Notes: generated from the sequence alone by a model not told the origin. 64,000 bases of DNA from Vogesella indigofera (GCF_003633895.1 NZ_RBID01000016.1:1-64000); one strand, 5' to 3'; counted from the first letter of the stretch, positions 22,736 to 31,774 are shown. A program made the numbers and translations.

Positions 22736-24113
22736 GCGGCAGCGCGACTTCTTGCGCCGATGCGAACAGGCGCTGCGCCCGCTGCCGGCATGGCAGGCGG
22801 AAGGGCGCCTGACGCGAGTAACCGGGCTGGTGATGGAGGCGGTCGGCCTGCGCTTGCCAGTCGGTAGTGCCTGCCAGATCGTGGTGTCGGCCGATTATCA
22901 GGCCGAGGCGGAAGTGGTCGGCTTTGCCGGTGACCGTCTGTACCTGATGCCGCTGAGCAATGTGCACGGCCTGCAGCCGGGGCTTGCCGTGTGCGCGGTG
23001 CCCGAAATCCGGCCGCCACTGTACGACGAACCGGCCGATAGCGGCGGCACGGTACGCATGCTGGGGCGCAAGGTGCCGGTCGGCATGTCGCTGCTGGGGC
23101 GGGTGGTGGATTCGCTGGGCCGGCCGCTGGACGGTGGTGCCGAGCCGATGGCCGAGGCGCTGTACCCGCTGTACAGCCAGCCGCTGAATCCGCTGCGGCG
23201 CTCGCCGGTGCGCGATGTGCTGGATGTCGGTGTGCGCGCGATCAACGGCCTGCTGACGGTGGGGCGCGGCCAACGTTTGGGCCTGTTTGCCGGCTCCGGT
23301 GTCGGCAAGTCGGTGTTGCTGGGCATGATGGCGCGCTTCACCCGTGCTGATGTGGTGGTGGTCGGCCTGATCGGCGAGCGGGGTCGCGAGGTGAAGGATT
23401 TCATCGAGCACATCCTCGGTGCGGAGGGTCTGGCGCGCTCGGTGGTGGTGGCGGCGCCGGCGGACTCGCCGCCGCTGATGCGCTTGCACGGCGCCGCCTA
23501 CGCGACCGCGCTGGCCGAGTACTACCGCGACCAGGGCCTCGACGTGTTGCTGCTGATGGACTCGGTGACCCGTTACGCGATGGCGCAGCGCGAAATCGCC
23601 CTCGCCATCGGCGAGCCGCCGGTCAGTAAGGGCTATCCGCCGTCGGTGTTCGCCAAGCTGCCGCAGCTGATCGAGCGGGCCGGCAATGCCGAAGCCGGCG
23701 CCGGCTCCATCACCGCGTTCTATACCGTGCTGTCCGAGGGTGACGACCAGCAGGATCCGGTGGCCGATTCGGCGCGAGCCATTCTTGATGGCCACTTCGT
23801 GCTGACCCGCGAGCTGGCCGAGTCCGGCCACTATCCGGCGATCGATATCGAGCAGTCCATTTCGCGGGTGATGGTCGACGTCACCACCCCACATCACGTC
23901 AATCTGGCGCGCCGCTTCAAGCAGCTGTTTTCGCGTTACCAGCGCAGTCGCGACCTGATCAACGTCGGCGCCTATGTGCCCGGCTCCGATCCTCTGCTGG
24001 ACGAGGCGATGCGCCGTCACCTGCAGTTGGTCGGCTTCCTGACCCAGCCGATGAACGAATACCACGACTTTGCCTCCTGCCTGACGCAGCTTGAGCAAGT
24101 GCTGACCGCCTAA
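22719..24113 (+). CDS. fliI: Flagellum-specific ATP synthase FliI
   Basis: A 464-residue hexameric ATPase, related to the F1 beta subunit, that energises unfolding and entry of substrates into the flagellar type III export apparatus. Walker [14 protein letters not shown] (about 191-203), the [12 protein letters not shown] block and Walker [21 protein letters not shown] are all present. It overlaps the end of fliH by 17 bases and is followed by fliJ after 9 bases. Confidence 0.97.
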   Translation: MSMLIERQRDFLRRCEQALRPLPAWQAEGRLTRVTGLVMEAVGLRLPVGSACQIVVSADYQAEAEVVGFAGDRLYLMPLSNVHGLQPGLAVCAVPEIRPPLYDEPADSGGTVRMLGRKVPVGMSLLGRVVDSLGRPLDGGAEPMAEALYPLYSQPLNPLRRSPVRDVLDVGVRAINGLLTVGRGQRLGLFAGSGVGKSVLLGMMARFTRADVVVVGLIGERGREVKDFIEHILGAEGLARSVVVAAPADSPPLMRLHGAAYATALAEYYRDQGLDVLLLMDSVTRYAMAQREIALAIGEPPVSKGYPPSVFAKLPQLIERAGNAEAGAGSITAFYTVLSEGDDQQDPVADSARAILDGHFVLTRELAESGHYPAIDIEQSISRVMVDVTTPHHVNLARRFKQLFSRYQRSRDLINVGAYVPGSDPLLDEAMRRHLQLVGFLTQPMNEYHDFASCLTQLEQVLTA

Positions 24114-24122
24114 GGCTAGGTC

Positions 24123-24560
24123 ATGAGCAAATTCGACCTGTTGATCCGGCTGGCACAAGACAAGCTGGACGAGGCTGCCAAGCGCATGAAGCAGGCGCAG
24201 CAGGCGCAAACGCAGGCGGAGGCGACGCTGCAGCAGGTGGATGCCTTTCTGGCCGACTACCAGCAGCGGGTGCTGCACATGGCGCAGCGTGGCCTCGGTG
24301 TCGGGCAATGGCGGGACGCGCGCCTGTTTCTGCTCAAGCTGGAAGAGGCGCGGCAACAGCAGCAGCACGAGCTGGATCGTTGCGTGCAGCGTTTCCTGCT
24401 GGAGAAGCAGGCCTGGCTCGGCCTGCGCAAGCAGCTGAAGTCCTACCAGGTGCTGCAGGAGCGCGAGACGGAGCGTCTGAGCGTGCGCCAGCGCAAGGCC
24501 GAGCAGAAACAGATGGACGAATTTGCCGCCCGCATCAGCTCCCAGGACAAGGCTGAGTAG
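24123..24560 (+). CDS. fliJ: Flagellar export chaperone FliJ
   Basis: A 145-residue, highly charged protein that is almost entirely predicted coiled coil (KRMKQAQQAQTQAEATLQQV and further heptads). FliJ is the stalk-like partner of FliI and a general chaperone of the flagellar export system. Position after fliI and length fit well. It is the last gene before a sigma-54 promoter that separates the early part of the cluster from fliK. Confidence 0.9.
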   Translation: MSKFDLLIRLAQDKLDEAAKRMKQAQQAQTQAEATLQQVDAFLADYQQRVLHMAQRGLGVGQWRDARLFLLKLEEARQQQQHELDRCVQRFLLEKQAWLGLRKQLKSYQVLQERETERLSVRQRKAEQKQMDEFAARISSQDKAE

Positions 24561-24573
24561 CACGCCCTGCTGC

Positions 24574-24590
24574 TTGGCACAATTCATGCT
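24574..24590 (+). promoter_or_regulatory. Sigma-54 promoter upstream of fliK
   Basis: TTGGCAC at 24574-24580 is a perfect -24 element. A -12 element, ATGCT, follows at 24586-24590, with GG and GC exactly 10 bases apart as sigma-54 requires. Transcription would start near 24600, followed by AAGGAG and the fliK start at 24626. The upstream FlrC-like activator is the natural regulator. Confidence 0.78.
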
Positions 24591-24625
24591 TTTGTCGGGG
24601 TGATGACAATAAGGAGCATGTCTAA

Positions 24626-25744
24626 ATGGCCATTACCGTCCAGTCCGTTTTAAACCTGAGCGACAGCTCGGCCACTCCGAGCCAAAGCTATGTCAGCACG
24701 CCGGACTCCCCTTTTGCCATGTTCTTTGCCAACCAGTTGCAGGCGTTTACCCTCGGGCAGCCGGGCGTGGCGGCGGCCGGCGACAGTGCGCTGCTGGACG
24801 GCATCGGCCAGCAGCCGCGTGCTGCCGCGGCGCAAGACGCTTCCTTGCTGTTGGGCGGCTTGTTTATGCCCGGCAATGCCGCGGCCAACCCGCTGACCAC
24901 CGCTGCCGGCAAGGATGCCGCGGCGCTCTCCGCCCTGCCTGATCCCGCGGCGCTCGGCGAAGCACTGGCGGCGGAAGAGTTGGCCGCACTGGCCGCTGCC
25001 AAAACCAAGGCCGCCAAAGGTGGCGAGACGGCCGGCGCATTGTCGGAACTGGCAGCGCTGACCGGCGACGCCGCCGCTGACGAAGCGCCGGTACTGCCGG
25101 GGCTGCTGGCCGCCGCCAGCAGTGACAAGCGGGCGCTGCGCGCGTTGAAGGATGATGGCCTGTCCGCCGCGGTGGCGGTGCGGCTGGCCATGCGCGAGGC
25201 TGAAGCGGCCGAGGCTGGTTCCGAAGTGAAAACCTTGCCGCCGGCACTTGCCGCCGGGCGGCAGGAATTGCCGACCGACTTGTCCGCCAGCGGCGCCGGC
25301 AAGGAGCTGAAGGAAGTGCTGCTGGGTGGCACCATGGATCGCAGCAAGCAGTGGGGCGAAGCCTTTGGCCAGCAAGTGGTGAAGGCGGTCGAACGGCAGC
25401 TGGACTCCGCGCGCTTCCATGTCACCCCGGAAAAGCTGGGGCCGATTGAAGTCCAGATCTCCATGAACAAGGAGCAGGCGCAGATCGTGGTGACCACCTC
25501 CAACCTGATGGCCAAGGAAATCGTCGAGAGCCATCTGCCGGCGCTGTCGCGGATGATGGAACAGGCCGGTCTGCAGCTGGCCGATGCCCAGGTCTCCTCG
25601 CAGCAGCAGGGCCAGCAACAGCACGGCCAGCAGGCGCAGCAGCAGCGCGGCCGCACCCAGTCCGAGGCGATGTCGCCGCTGGCTGAGCTGGAGTCCGCCG
25701 CACCGGCGGCGACCGTCTCTTCCGGCCTGAGCGTGACCGCCTGA
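24626..25744 (+). CDS. fliK: Flagellar hook-length control protein FliK
   Basis: A 372-residue secreted ruler that measures the hook and switches export from hook to filament subunits. The N-terminal two-thirds are Ala/Leu-rich and low in conservation, as usual. The conserved C-terminal hook-length control domain (about 240-335) includes LGPIEVQISMNKEQAQIVV. A glutamine-rich run (QQQGQQQHGQQAQQQ, about 330-345) follows. A sigma-54 promoter lies just upstream. Confidence 0.93.
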   Translation: MAITVQSVLNLSDSSATPSQSYVSTPDSPFAMFFANQLQAFTLGQPGVAAAGDSALLDGIGQQPRAAAAQDASLLLGGLFMPGNAAANPLTTAAGKDAAALSALPDPAALGEALAAEELAALAAAKTKAAKGGETAGALSELAALTGDAAADEAPVLPGLLAAASSDKRALRALKDDGLSAAVAVRLAMREAEAAEAGSEVKTLPPALAAGRQELPTDLSASGAGKELKEVLLGGTMDRSKQWGEAFGQQVVKAVERQLDSARFHVTPEKLGPIEVQISMNKEQAQIVVTTSNLMAKEIVESHLPALSRMMEQAGLQLADAQVSSQQQGQQQHGQQAQQQRGRTQSEAMSPLAELESAAPAATVSSGLSVTA

Positions 25745-25771
25745 TTGGCCAGCTGTGTCGCAGGCTGAAGC

Positions 25772-25784
25772 AAGGTTGGCCGCA
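25772..25784 (+). repeat. AAGGTTGGCCGCA element, single copy
   Basis: An exact plus-strand copy in the 153-base gap between fliK and fliL, 27 bases after the fliK stop. No inverted partner is present. Confidence 0.9.
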
Positions 25785-25897
25785 AGCTGGAAACGGCTTG
25801 CTGTTTCCCCGGAAATCTACTAAATGGCTGTTCAACTCGACAAGAAATGGAGAAAATAGGGGTTAAGCATTTCTTTTAAACGAGAGCAGGTATTGTC

Positions 25898-26431
25898 ATG
25901 GCCGAAAAAGATAAAAAAGAAGACGTTAAAGAAGCCAAGCCCGCGGCAGGAGGCAATAACAAACTACTCTTGGTTGTCATCGTGTTACTGGTACTGGTAC
26001 TGGCCGCGGTGGGCGGTCTGGCCGCCTATGTGTTCCTGAGCAACAAGTCGGCCGCCGGTGCCGATGCCAGTCATGCCACCGCCGAGCATGCGCCGGAAAA
26101 GAAAGAGAAAAAAGAAGGCCCGCCGGTGTTCGAGAAGCTGGAACCGTTTGTCGTCAATCTGAGCGGTGGCTCGTCGATGCTGCAAATCGAGCTGCAGGCC
26201 GAGTTGTACGACGAAGCCGCCAAAAACAATATGAAAGCCTATCTGCCGAAAATCCGCAGTGCCCTGATCCTGTTGCTGTCGGCCAAGACCGAAGAGGAAC
26301 TGCAGTCGGCGGACGGCAAGATCAAGCTGAAGGCGCAGATCAAGAAAATCATCAATGAGTCGATGGATGCCGGTGAAGAAGAACCGGTTGAAAACGTGCT
26401 CTTCACATCCTTCATCATTCAGTTGCAGTAA
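25898..26431 (+). CDS. fliL: Flagellar basal body-associated protein FliL
   Basis: A 177-residue inner-membrane protein that surrounds and stabilises the stator at the motor. It has a charged cytoplasmic start, one membrane helix (about 26-47), a Lys/Glu-rich linker and a periplasmic domain with FEKLEPFVVNL (about 76-86). The start has GAGAGCAGG upstream. The 153-base gap before it is the largest within the flagellar cluster, so an internal promoter is possible, though I could not identify one. Confidence 0.93.
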   Translation: MAEKDKKEDVKEAKPAAGGNNKLLLVVIVLLVLVLAAVGGLAAYVFLSNKSAAGADASHATAEHAPEKKEKKEGPPVFEKLEPFVVNLSGGSSMLQIELQAELYDEAAKNNMKAYLPKIRSALILLLSAKTEEELQSADGKIKLKAQIKKIINESMDAGEEEPVENVLFTSFIIQLQ

Positions 26432-26433
26432 TC

Positions 26434-27447
26434 ATGGCTGATGAAATCCTGTCCCAGGAAGAGGTCGACGCGCTATTACGCGGCGTGACCGGGGAAGAGG
26501 ACAACGACGGCGCGGACAGCGACAACGGTGGCGTACGGGCCTATGACATCGGCCGCCAGGAGCGCATTGTCCGCGGCCGGATGCCGACGCTCGAGATCAT
26601 CAACGAGCGTTTCGCGCGTAATCTGCGTATCGGTTTTTTCAACTTCCTGCGCCGCAATGCCGAGATCTCGGTCGGGCCTGTGCGGGTGCTGAAGTACAGC
26701 GAGTTCATCCGTAACCTGGTGGTGCCGACCAACCTCAACCTGGTGCACGTCAAACCGTTGCGCGGCACCGGGCTGCTGATTTTCGACCCGGACCTGGTGT
26801 TCCTGGTGGTCGACAACCTGTTTGGCAGCGATGGCCGCTTCCACGTGCGGGTGGAAGGTCGCGACTTTACCCCGACCGAGCAGCGCATCATCCGCAAGAT
26901 GCTGGAAGTGGTGTTTGCCGAGTACCAGAAGGCGTGGGAGCCGGTGTACCCGATCGAGTTTGTCTATCTGCGCTCGGAGATGAATACCCAGTTTGCCAAC
27001 ATTGCCACCCCGACCGAGGTGGTGGTGGCCGCGACCTTCCATATCGAGCTGGGTGCCGGCGGCGGCGACTTCCACGTCTGTCTGCCGTACTCGATGATCG
27101 AGCCGCTGCGCGATCTGCTGGCCAGCAGCATGCAGGCCGACCGTACCGAGGTCGACAACCGCTGGGTCAACCTGATGCAGTACCAGGTGCAGGCCGCCGA
27201 AGTGGAACTGGTCGCCACCCTGGCGCAGACCAAGGTGACACTGGGCGACATCCTCAATCTCAAGGTCGGCGACGTGGTGATGGTGGACGTGGCGGAGAAG
27301 GTGGTGGCCGACGTGTCGGGCATCCCGGTGCTGGAGTGCAGCTACGGCACGGTCTCCGGCAATTACGCATTGAAAGTGGAAACGATACTGTCTGGGGCGC
27401 AGGAGCTGTTTGAGCCGCCACCGAGTGGAGAGCAAGAAGATGAGTGA
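26434..27447 (+). CDS. fliM: Flagellar motor switch protein FliM
   Basis: A 337-residue switch protein. The N-terminal peptide LSQEEVDALL (about 5-14) is the CheY-P docking site. A central CheC-like fold (about 45-230) and a C-terminal SpoA domain (about 250-325) that pairs with FliN follow. It begins 2 bases after fliL and overlaps fliN by 8 bases. Confidence 0.97.
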   Translation: MADEILSQEEVDALLRGVTGEEDNDGADSDNGGVRAYDIGRQERIVRGRMPTLEIINERFARNLRIGFFNFLRRNAEISVGPVRVLKYSEFIRNLVVPTNLNLVHVKPLRGTGLLIFDPDLVFLVVDNLFGSDGRFHVRVEGRDFTPTEQRIIRKMLEVVFAEYQKAWEPVYPIEFVYLRSEMNTQFANIATPTEVVVAATFHIELGAGGGDFHVCLPYSMIEPLRDLLASSMQADRTEVDNRWVNLMQYQVQAAEVELVATLAQTKVTLGDILNLKVGDVVMVDVAEKVVADVSGIPVLECSYGTVSGNYALKVETILSGAQELFEPPPSGEQEDE

Positions 27448-27886
27448 CGAGCAGGGCTTTGATCCGGATTCGGTTGCCGGAGCAGTTGACGAAGAAGTGT
27501 CCATGGACGACTGGGCAGCGGCGATGGCAGAACAGGAAGTGGCCGACACCGCCGCCGCCGAGGTAAAACCGGCGACCAACCTGTTCCAGGACCTGTCCGG
27601 CAGCAGCCAGAGCCAGGCGGTGCCGCAGAACCTGGACATGATTCTGGATATCCCGGTACAGCTGACCGTCGAGCTGGGGCGTACCAAGATCGCGATCCGC
27701 AACCTGCTGCAGCTGGCGCAGGGCTCGGTGGTGGAGCTGGACGGCTTGGCCGGCGAGCCGATGGACGTGCTGGTCAATGGCTGCCTGATCGCGCAGGGTG
27801 AGGTGGTGGTGGTCAACGACCGTTTCGGTATCCGCCTGACCGACATCATTACGCCCGTCGAGCGTATTCGCCGACTACAGAAATGA
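27440..27886 (+). CDS. fliN: Flagellar motor switch protein FliN
   Basis: A 148-residue C-ring component. The C-terminal SpoA domain (MILDIPVQLTVELGRTKIAI through IRLTDIITPVERI, about 70-145) is clear, with an acidic, less conserved N-terminal extension of about 60 residues. ATG 27440 is preferred because GAGTGGAG precedes it and the longer frame begins inside fliM. It overlaps both fliM and fliO. Confidence 0.96.
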   Translation: MSDEQGFDPDSVAGAVDEEVSMDDWAAAMAEQEVADTAAAEVKPATNLFQDLSGSSQSQAVPQNLDMILDIPVQLTVELGRTKIAIRNLLQLAQGSVVELDGLAGEPMDVLVNGCLIAQGEVVVVNDRFGIRLTDIITPVERIRRLQK

Positions 27887-28323
27887 ACCGATTGCTGATT
27901 GTGTTGCTGTTGCTGCCGCTGTCGGTCAGCGCCGCCGTGCCCGCCGCCGATGCGGGCACTTCGCCGTTGTGGGGGCTGGTACAGGTGATGCTGGCGCTGG
28001 GATTGGTGCTGGCGGTGATCGTCGGTGCCGCGTGGCTGTTCCGCCGCGTCAGCATGGGCGGCATGCTCGGACGCTGGCAGCCGGCCAAGGTGGTCAGCGG
28101 CGTGATGGTCGGCCCGCACGAGCGGGTGGTGATCGTCGAGCTGGAAGGGCAGTGGCTGGTGCTGGGCGTGACGGCGAAACAGGTCAACCTGCTGACCAGC
28201 ATGGCGCGGCCGGAAGGCGCCGCCAATGCCGCCGCCGTGCCGGCGGCCACGCCACCCTTTGCCGAATGGTTGGCCGCAGCGCTGGCCAAACACCGCCGAC
28301 CCTCCTCCAACGATACGCCATGA
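27883..28323 (+). CDS. fliO: Flagellar biosynthesis protein FliO
   Basis: A 146-residue inner-membrane protein with a signal-like N-terminus and one further membrane helix (about 29-50), followed by a cytoplasmic domain with VVIVELEGQWLVLGVTAKQVNLL. FliO helps assemble the FliP ring of the export gate. It overlaps fliN and fliP by 4 bases each (ATGA). A one-mismatch copy of the dispersed repeat (ATGGTTGGCCGCA) occurs at 28266-28278 and encodes part of AEWLAAAL. Confidence 0.9.
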   Translation: MNRLLIVLLLLPLSVSAAVPAADAGTSPLWGLVQVMLALGLVLAVIVGAAWLFRRVSMGGMLGRWQPAKVVSGVMVGPHERVVIVELEGQWLVLGVTAKQVNLLTSMARPEGAANAAAVPAATPPFAEWLAAALAKHRRPSSNDTP

Positions 28324-29063
28324 GTAAACTCCAACGATTGGGCGTGCTGGCGCTGTTGCTGCTGCCGCTGGGCAGCCAAGCCGCCGGCTTGCCGATGATG
28401 ACCAGCGCGCCGGATGCGGCCGGCGGGCAAAGCTACTCGCTGAGCCTGCAGATGCTGCTGTTCATGACCTCGCTGAGCTTCATCCCGGCGATGATGCTGA
28501 TGATGACTTCGTTCACGCGCATCATCATCGTGCTGTCGCTGCTGCGCCAGGCGATGGGCACCATGCAGTCGCCGCCGAACCAGGTGCTGATCGGGCTCAG
28601 CCTGTTCCTCTCCATTTTCATCATGTCGCCGACGCTGGACCAGGTGTACGCCAATGCCTGGCTGCCGCTGTCGGAGAACAAGATGTCGTTCGAGCAGGCC
28701 GCCGGCGAGGCGGCCAAGCCGATGAAGGCGTTCATGCTGACGCAGACGCGGGAAAAGGATCTGGCCTTCTTCATCGAGATCTCGCGCTCGCCGGCACCGG
28801 CGACCCCGGCCGAGGTGTCGCTGAAGACGCTGATTCCGGCCTTCGTGATCAGCGAACTGAAAACCGCATTCCAGATCGGCTTCATGATCTTCATCCCGTT
28901 CCTGATCATCGACCTGGTGGTGGCCAGCATCCTGATGGCGATGGGGATGATGATGGTGTCGCCGGTGATCATTTCCCTGCCGTTCAAGATCATGCTGTTC
29001 GTGCTGGTCGACGGCTGGACGCTGCTGCTCGGCTCGCTGGTGCAGAGCTTCGGCGGGAGGTAG
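28320..29063 (+). CDS. fliP: Flagellar export gate protein FliP
   Basis: A 247-residue membrane protein that forms the core of the flagellar type III export gate. It has a cleaved signal peptide (ends GSQAAG), several membrane helices and the family block MMTSFTRIIIVLSLLRQAMG near residue 60. The C-terminal region MGMMMVSPVIISLPFKIMLFVLVDGW is also typical. It overlaps fliO by 4 bases. Confidence 0.97.
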   Translation: MSKLQRLGVLALLLLPLGSQAAGLPMMTSAPDAAGGQSYSLSLQMLLFMTSLSFIPAMMLMMTSFTRIIIVLSLLRQAMGTMQSPPNQVLIGLSLFLSIFIMSPTLDQVYANAWLPLSENKMSFEQAAGEAAKPMKAFMLTQTREKDLAFFIEISRSPAPATPAEVSLKTLIPAFVISELKTAFQIGFMIFIPFLIIDLVVASILMAMGMMMVSPVIISLPFKIMLFVLVDGWTLLLGSLVQSFGGR

Positions 29064-29066
29064 ACC

Positions 29067-29336
29067 ATGACGCCAGAATCGGTCATCACCCTGATCCAGA
29101 ATGCGCTGTTCATCCTGATCATCGTCGCCGCGCCGCCGCTGGCGGTGTCGCTGCTGGTCGGCCTGCTGGTCAGCATCCTGCAGGCGGCGACCCAGATCAA
29201 CGAGATGACGCTGACCTTTATCCCCAAGCTGATCGCCATGTTCCTGGTGCTGGTGCTGGCCGGGCCGTGGATGCTGACCACGCTGATGGACTACACCACG
29301 CGGCTGTTCCAGAGCATTCCGCTGGCCATCGGCTGA
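29067..29336 (+). CDS. fliQ: Flagellar export gate protein FliQ
   Basis: An 89-residue protein with two membrane helices; four copies join FliP and FliR in the export gate. The motif LVSILQAATQINEMTLTFIPK (about 35-55) is diagnostic. GGGAGG precedes the ATG. It ends 1 base before the fliR start. Confidence 0.97.
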   Translation: MTPESVITLIQNALFILIIVAAPPLAVSLLVGLLVSILQAATQINEMTLTFIPKLIAMFLVLVLAGPWMLTTLMDYTTRLFQSIPLAIG

Positions 29337-29337
29337 C

Positions 29338-30114
29338 ATGTTTGCCATCAGCGATGCCCAGATCAACCTGCTGGTTGCCTACTTCGTGTGGCCGTTCTCG
29401 CGCATTCTCGGCGTGCTGCTGGCCGATCCGCTGCTGGCCTCGCGCAGTATCCCGCGTCGCTTCAAGGCCGGTTTTGCGCTGCTGCTGACGTTGCTGGTGG
29501 CACCGCTGCTGCCGCCGCTGCCGACTGTGCCGCTGGTGTCGGCCGCCGGTTTGCTGATCGTGCTGCAGCAGCTGATGATCGGCATCATCATCGGTTTCGT
29601 GATGCGCATCGTGATCACCGCGGTGGAGCTGGCCGGCTTCATCATGGCGACGCAGATGGGCCTCGGCTTCGCGATGTTCTTCGATCCGCAGCACGCGGCG
29701 CAGGTGCCGGCGGTGTCGCGGGTGCTGACCATCCTCACCACCTTGCTGTTCCTGGCCTTCGATGGTCACCACATTCTGCTCACCGCGCTGATGGACAGTT
29801 TTGACAAGATGCCGATCGGTGTCAGCGTGCCGGCACTGTCGCTTCGGCTGCTGGCGGAGTGGGGCGGTCACCTGTTCCTGTGGGGGCTGTGGCTGTCGTT
29901 GCCGGTGGTCGGCAGCCTGCTGGTGACCAACTTGGCCATCGGCGTGATGACGCGCGCGGCGCCGCAGTTCAACGTGTTTTCCTTCGGTTTTCCGCTGACG
30001 CTGATGATCGGCTTCATCGCGCTGTACCTGGTGCTGCCCTTGCTGGAGCCGGCGATCGCGCAAATTTACCGTGACGGTTTCGGCTTTATCAGCAAGCTGC
30101 TGATAGCCCCCTAG
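29338..30114 (+). CDS. fliR: Flagellar export gate protein FliR
   Basis: A 258-residue, multi-helix membrane protein, the single-copy member of the FliPQR export gate. Family features include FIMATQMGLGFAMFFDP (about 100-116) and SLPVVGSLLVTNLAIGVMTRAAPQFNVF. It is the last flagellar gene here. FlhB, which often follows, is absent; yebC starts 92 bases later. No strong terminator follows. Confidence 0.96.
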   Translation: MFAISDAQINLLVAYFVWPFSRILGVLLADPLLASRSIPRRFKAGFALLLTLLVAPLLPPLPTVPLVSAAGLLIVLQQLMIGIIIGFVMRIVITAVELAGFIMATQMGLGFAMFFDPQHAAQVPAVSRVLTILTTLLFLAFDGHHILLTALMDSFDKMPIGVSVPALSLRLLAEWGGHLFLWGLWLSLPVVGSLLVTNLAIGVMTRAAPQFNVFSFGFPLTLMIGFIALYLVLPLLEPAIAQIYRDGFGFISKLLIAP

Positions 30115-30206
30115 CTTTTTGCTAAAATCGGCACCCTGCGTTACCCAATTCATTCTTGCGGCGTGCACACGGTACGCCGCCGACTTTTTACTCGATTGAG
30201 GCTGCT

Positions 30207-30932
30207 ATGGCTGGTCACAGCAAATGGGCGAACATCAAGCACAAGAAAGAACGCGCTGACGCCAAGCGCGGCAAAATTTTTACCCGCCTGATCAAGGAGA
30301 TCACGGTGGCGGCCAGAATGGGCGGCCCGGACCTGGATTCCAACCCGCGCCTGCGCCTGGCGGTGGACAAGGCCTGGGATGCCAACATGCCGAAGGACAA
30401 CGTGCAGCGCGCGATTGACCGTGGCGCCGGCACCCTGGAAGGCGTCGATTACATCGAGTGCCGCTACGAGGGCTACGGCATCGGCGGTGCGGCGGTGATG
30501 GTGGACTGCCTGACCGACAACAAGACCCGCACCGTGGCCGACGTGCGCCATGCCTTCTCCAAGTACGGCGGCAATATGGGCACCGACGGCTGCGTGGCGT
30601 TCCAGTTCAGCCACTGCGGCTACCTGGTGTTTGCGCCGGGCGTGGACGAGGACGGCCTGATGGAAGCGGCGCTGGAAGCCGGCGCTGACGACGTGATCAC
30701 CAACGACGACGGCTCACTGGAAGTGATTACCGGCCCCTACGAGTTCAGTGCCATCAAGGCGGCGCTGGAAAAGGCCGGCTACAAGTCGGAAATGGGCGAA
30801 GTGACCATGCGCCCGCAGAACGAGACCGAGCTGACCGGCGACGACGCGGTGCGCATGCAGAAGCTGCTCGACGCGCTGGAAGACCTCGACGACGTGCAGG
30901 ATGTCTACACCTCCGCGGTGATGGACGAATAA
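30207..30932 (+). CDS. yebC: YebC/PmpR-family protein
   Basis: A 241-residue protein of the TACO1/YebC family. It begins with the signature [14 protein letters not shown] and contains [22 protein letters not shown]. Members have been described as DNA-binding regulators and, more recently, as ribosome-associated factors that ease translation of proline-rich stretches. ATG 30207 is chosen because the conserved start begins there. A TAAAAT -10-like element lies near 30123. A terminator hairpin lies just past the stop, within the beginning of the next frame. Confidence 0.95.
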   Translation: MAGHSKWANIKHKKERADAKRGKIFTRLIKEITVAARMGGPDLDSNPRLRLAVDKAWDANMPKDNVQRAIDRGAGTLEGVDYIECRYEGYGIGGAAVMVDCLTDNKTRTVADVRHAFSKYGGNMGTDGCVAFQFSHCGYLVFAPGVDEDGLMEAALEAGADDVITNDDGSLEVITGPYEFSAIKAALEKAGYKSEMGEVTMRPQNETELTGDDAVRMQKLLDALEDLDDVQDVYTSAVMDE

Positions 30933-31712
30933 GTGTCGCCGCCTGCTCTGCCGGCAAGGCCCGTGTTGTCACGGGCCTTTTTGCTGGCCGCGTTGCTGCT
31001 GCTCGCGGTGGCGGCGCGTGCGCAGTCGCTGGTGATGTACAGCAGTGCACATACCGCGCCCAAGCAGTTTGCCGACGGCGGGCGCGCCAGCGGCTACGCG
31101 GTCAACCTTGGCGTGGCGATTCTGCGCCGCGCCGGCTTCGAGCCGGAAACGCGCGCGCTGCCGTGGGCGCGGGCGATCAAGGAGGTCGAGGCCGGTCGCG
31201 GCGTGCTGGCGCCGGTGTTTTCGCGGACGCCGGAGCGCGAACAGCTGTTCCTGTTCTCGTTGCCGGTGCTGGAGGATGCGGTGGTGCTGGTGCAGGACGC
31301 CGCGCGGCCGTTCCCGTTTGCCACGCCGCGTGACCTGATCGGCAAGCGCGTCGGCACCACCCGTGCCGCCCGCTTTGGCGCCGAGCTCAACGCGGTGCTG
31401 CCGCAGCTGCGCATCAACGAGGATGGCGAGCCGCCGCAACGGTTAGCGATGCTGCTGGCCGGCCGGCTGGACGCGGCGGTGATTGCCGGCGGCGAGCAGG
31501 CGGTGCGCTACAACGCGCAGCGCGCCGGCATCGCGCTGTCGCGCCTGCGCATCGTCGGCAATCCGCTGTTGCTGGACAGCAATCACTTTGCCATCGCCAG
31601 TGCCCATCCCGAGGCCGAGGCGATCATGGCGCGCATCAATGCCGCCATCAGCCGCATGAAGGCGGAGCGTAGCCTGCAGCGGCGGCTGGACGACTACCGC
31701 GCCCGCTACTAA
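30933..31712 (+). CDS. Periplasmic substrate-binding protein (SBP family 3-like)
   Basis: A 259-residue exported protein resembling the amino-acid-type periplasmic binding proteins (SBP_bac_3). The signal peptide core is LLAALLLLAVAARAQ. The body has lobes typical of the fold: SGYAVNLGVAILRRAGFEPE, then ATPRDLIGKRVGTTRAARFG and LLAGRLDAAVIAGG. No permease or ATPase genes are next to it, so it may be an orphan receptor or a stand-alone ligand sensor; the ligand is unknown. The start is GTG, either 30933 (directly after yebC) or 30963. A terminator hairpin overlaps its first codons. Confidence 0.75.
   Translation: MSPPALPARPVLSRAFLLAALLLLAVAARAQSLVMYSSAHTAPKQFADGGRASGYAVNLGVAILRRAGFEPETRALPWARAIKEVEAGRGVLAPVFSRTPEREQLFLFSLPVLEDAVVLVQDAARPFPFATPRDLIGKRVGTTRAARFGAELNAVLPQLRINEDGEPPQRLAMLLAGRLDAAVIAGGEQAVRYNAQRAGIALSRLRIVGNPLLLDSNHFAIASAHPEAEAIMARINAAISRMKAERSLQRRLDDYRARY
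30956..30982 (+). terminator. yebC terminator inside the start of the next gene
   Basis: AAGGCCCGTG and CACGGGCCTT form a 10-base stem with loop TTGT, followed by more T. It lies 23 bases after the yebC stop, and within the signal-peptide codons of the substrate-binding protein. Confidence 0.8.
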
Positions 31713-31715
31713 CGC

Positions 31716-31750
31716 ACAAGGTTGGCCGCAAGGCTTGCGGCCAACCTTGT
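31716..31750. repeat. AAGGTTGGCCGCA inverted pair between convergent genes
   Basis: Exact copies at 31718-31730 (plus) and 31736-31748 (minus) lie within perfect 17-base arms (starting ACAAGG) around one base. The pair sits 3 bases after the binding-protein stop and 24 before the glsA stop, ideal for a two-way terminator. Confidence 0.94.
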
Positions 31751-31774
31751 GCCGGCGTGGTGGTGTCTAGCGTC

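Noticed and set aside
24149-24170. Second sigma-54-like site inside fliJ (TGGCACAAGACAAGCT)
   Set aside because: The -24 part fits, but the -12 part (AAGCT) is poor and it lies within coding sequence far from any gene start.
22620-24587. Long minus-strand frame opposite fliI and fliJ (655 codons)
   Set aside because: The plus-strand flagellar genes are complete and overlapping; the reverse frame is an artefact of high GC content.
25786-25804. Sigma-54 promoter before fliL (CTGGAAACGGCTTGCTG)
   Set aside because: GG and GC are 9 bases apart instead of 10 and the CAC part is missing; sigma-54 does not tolerate this spacing.
27849-29366. Long minus-strand frame opposite fliO to fliQ
   Set aside because: The composition is dominated by Gln, Arg and His; it is a shadow of real membrane-protein genes.
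30933-31712. The binding protein as part of an ABC transporter operon
   Set aside because: No permease or ATPase gene lies on either side; neighbours are yebC and the convergent glsA.
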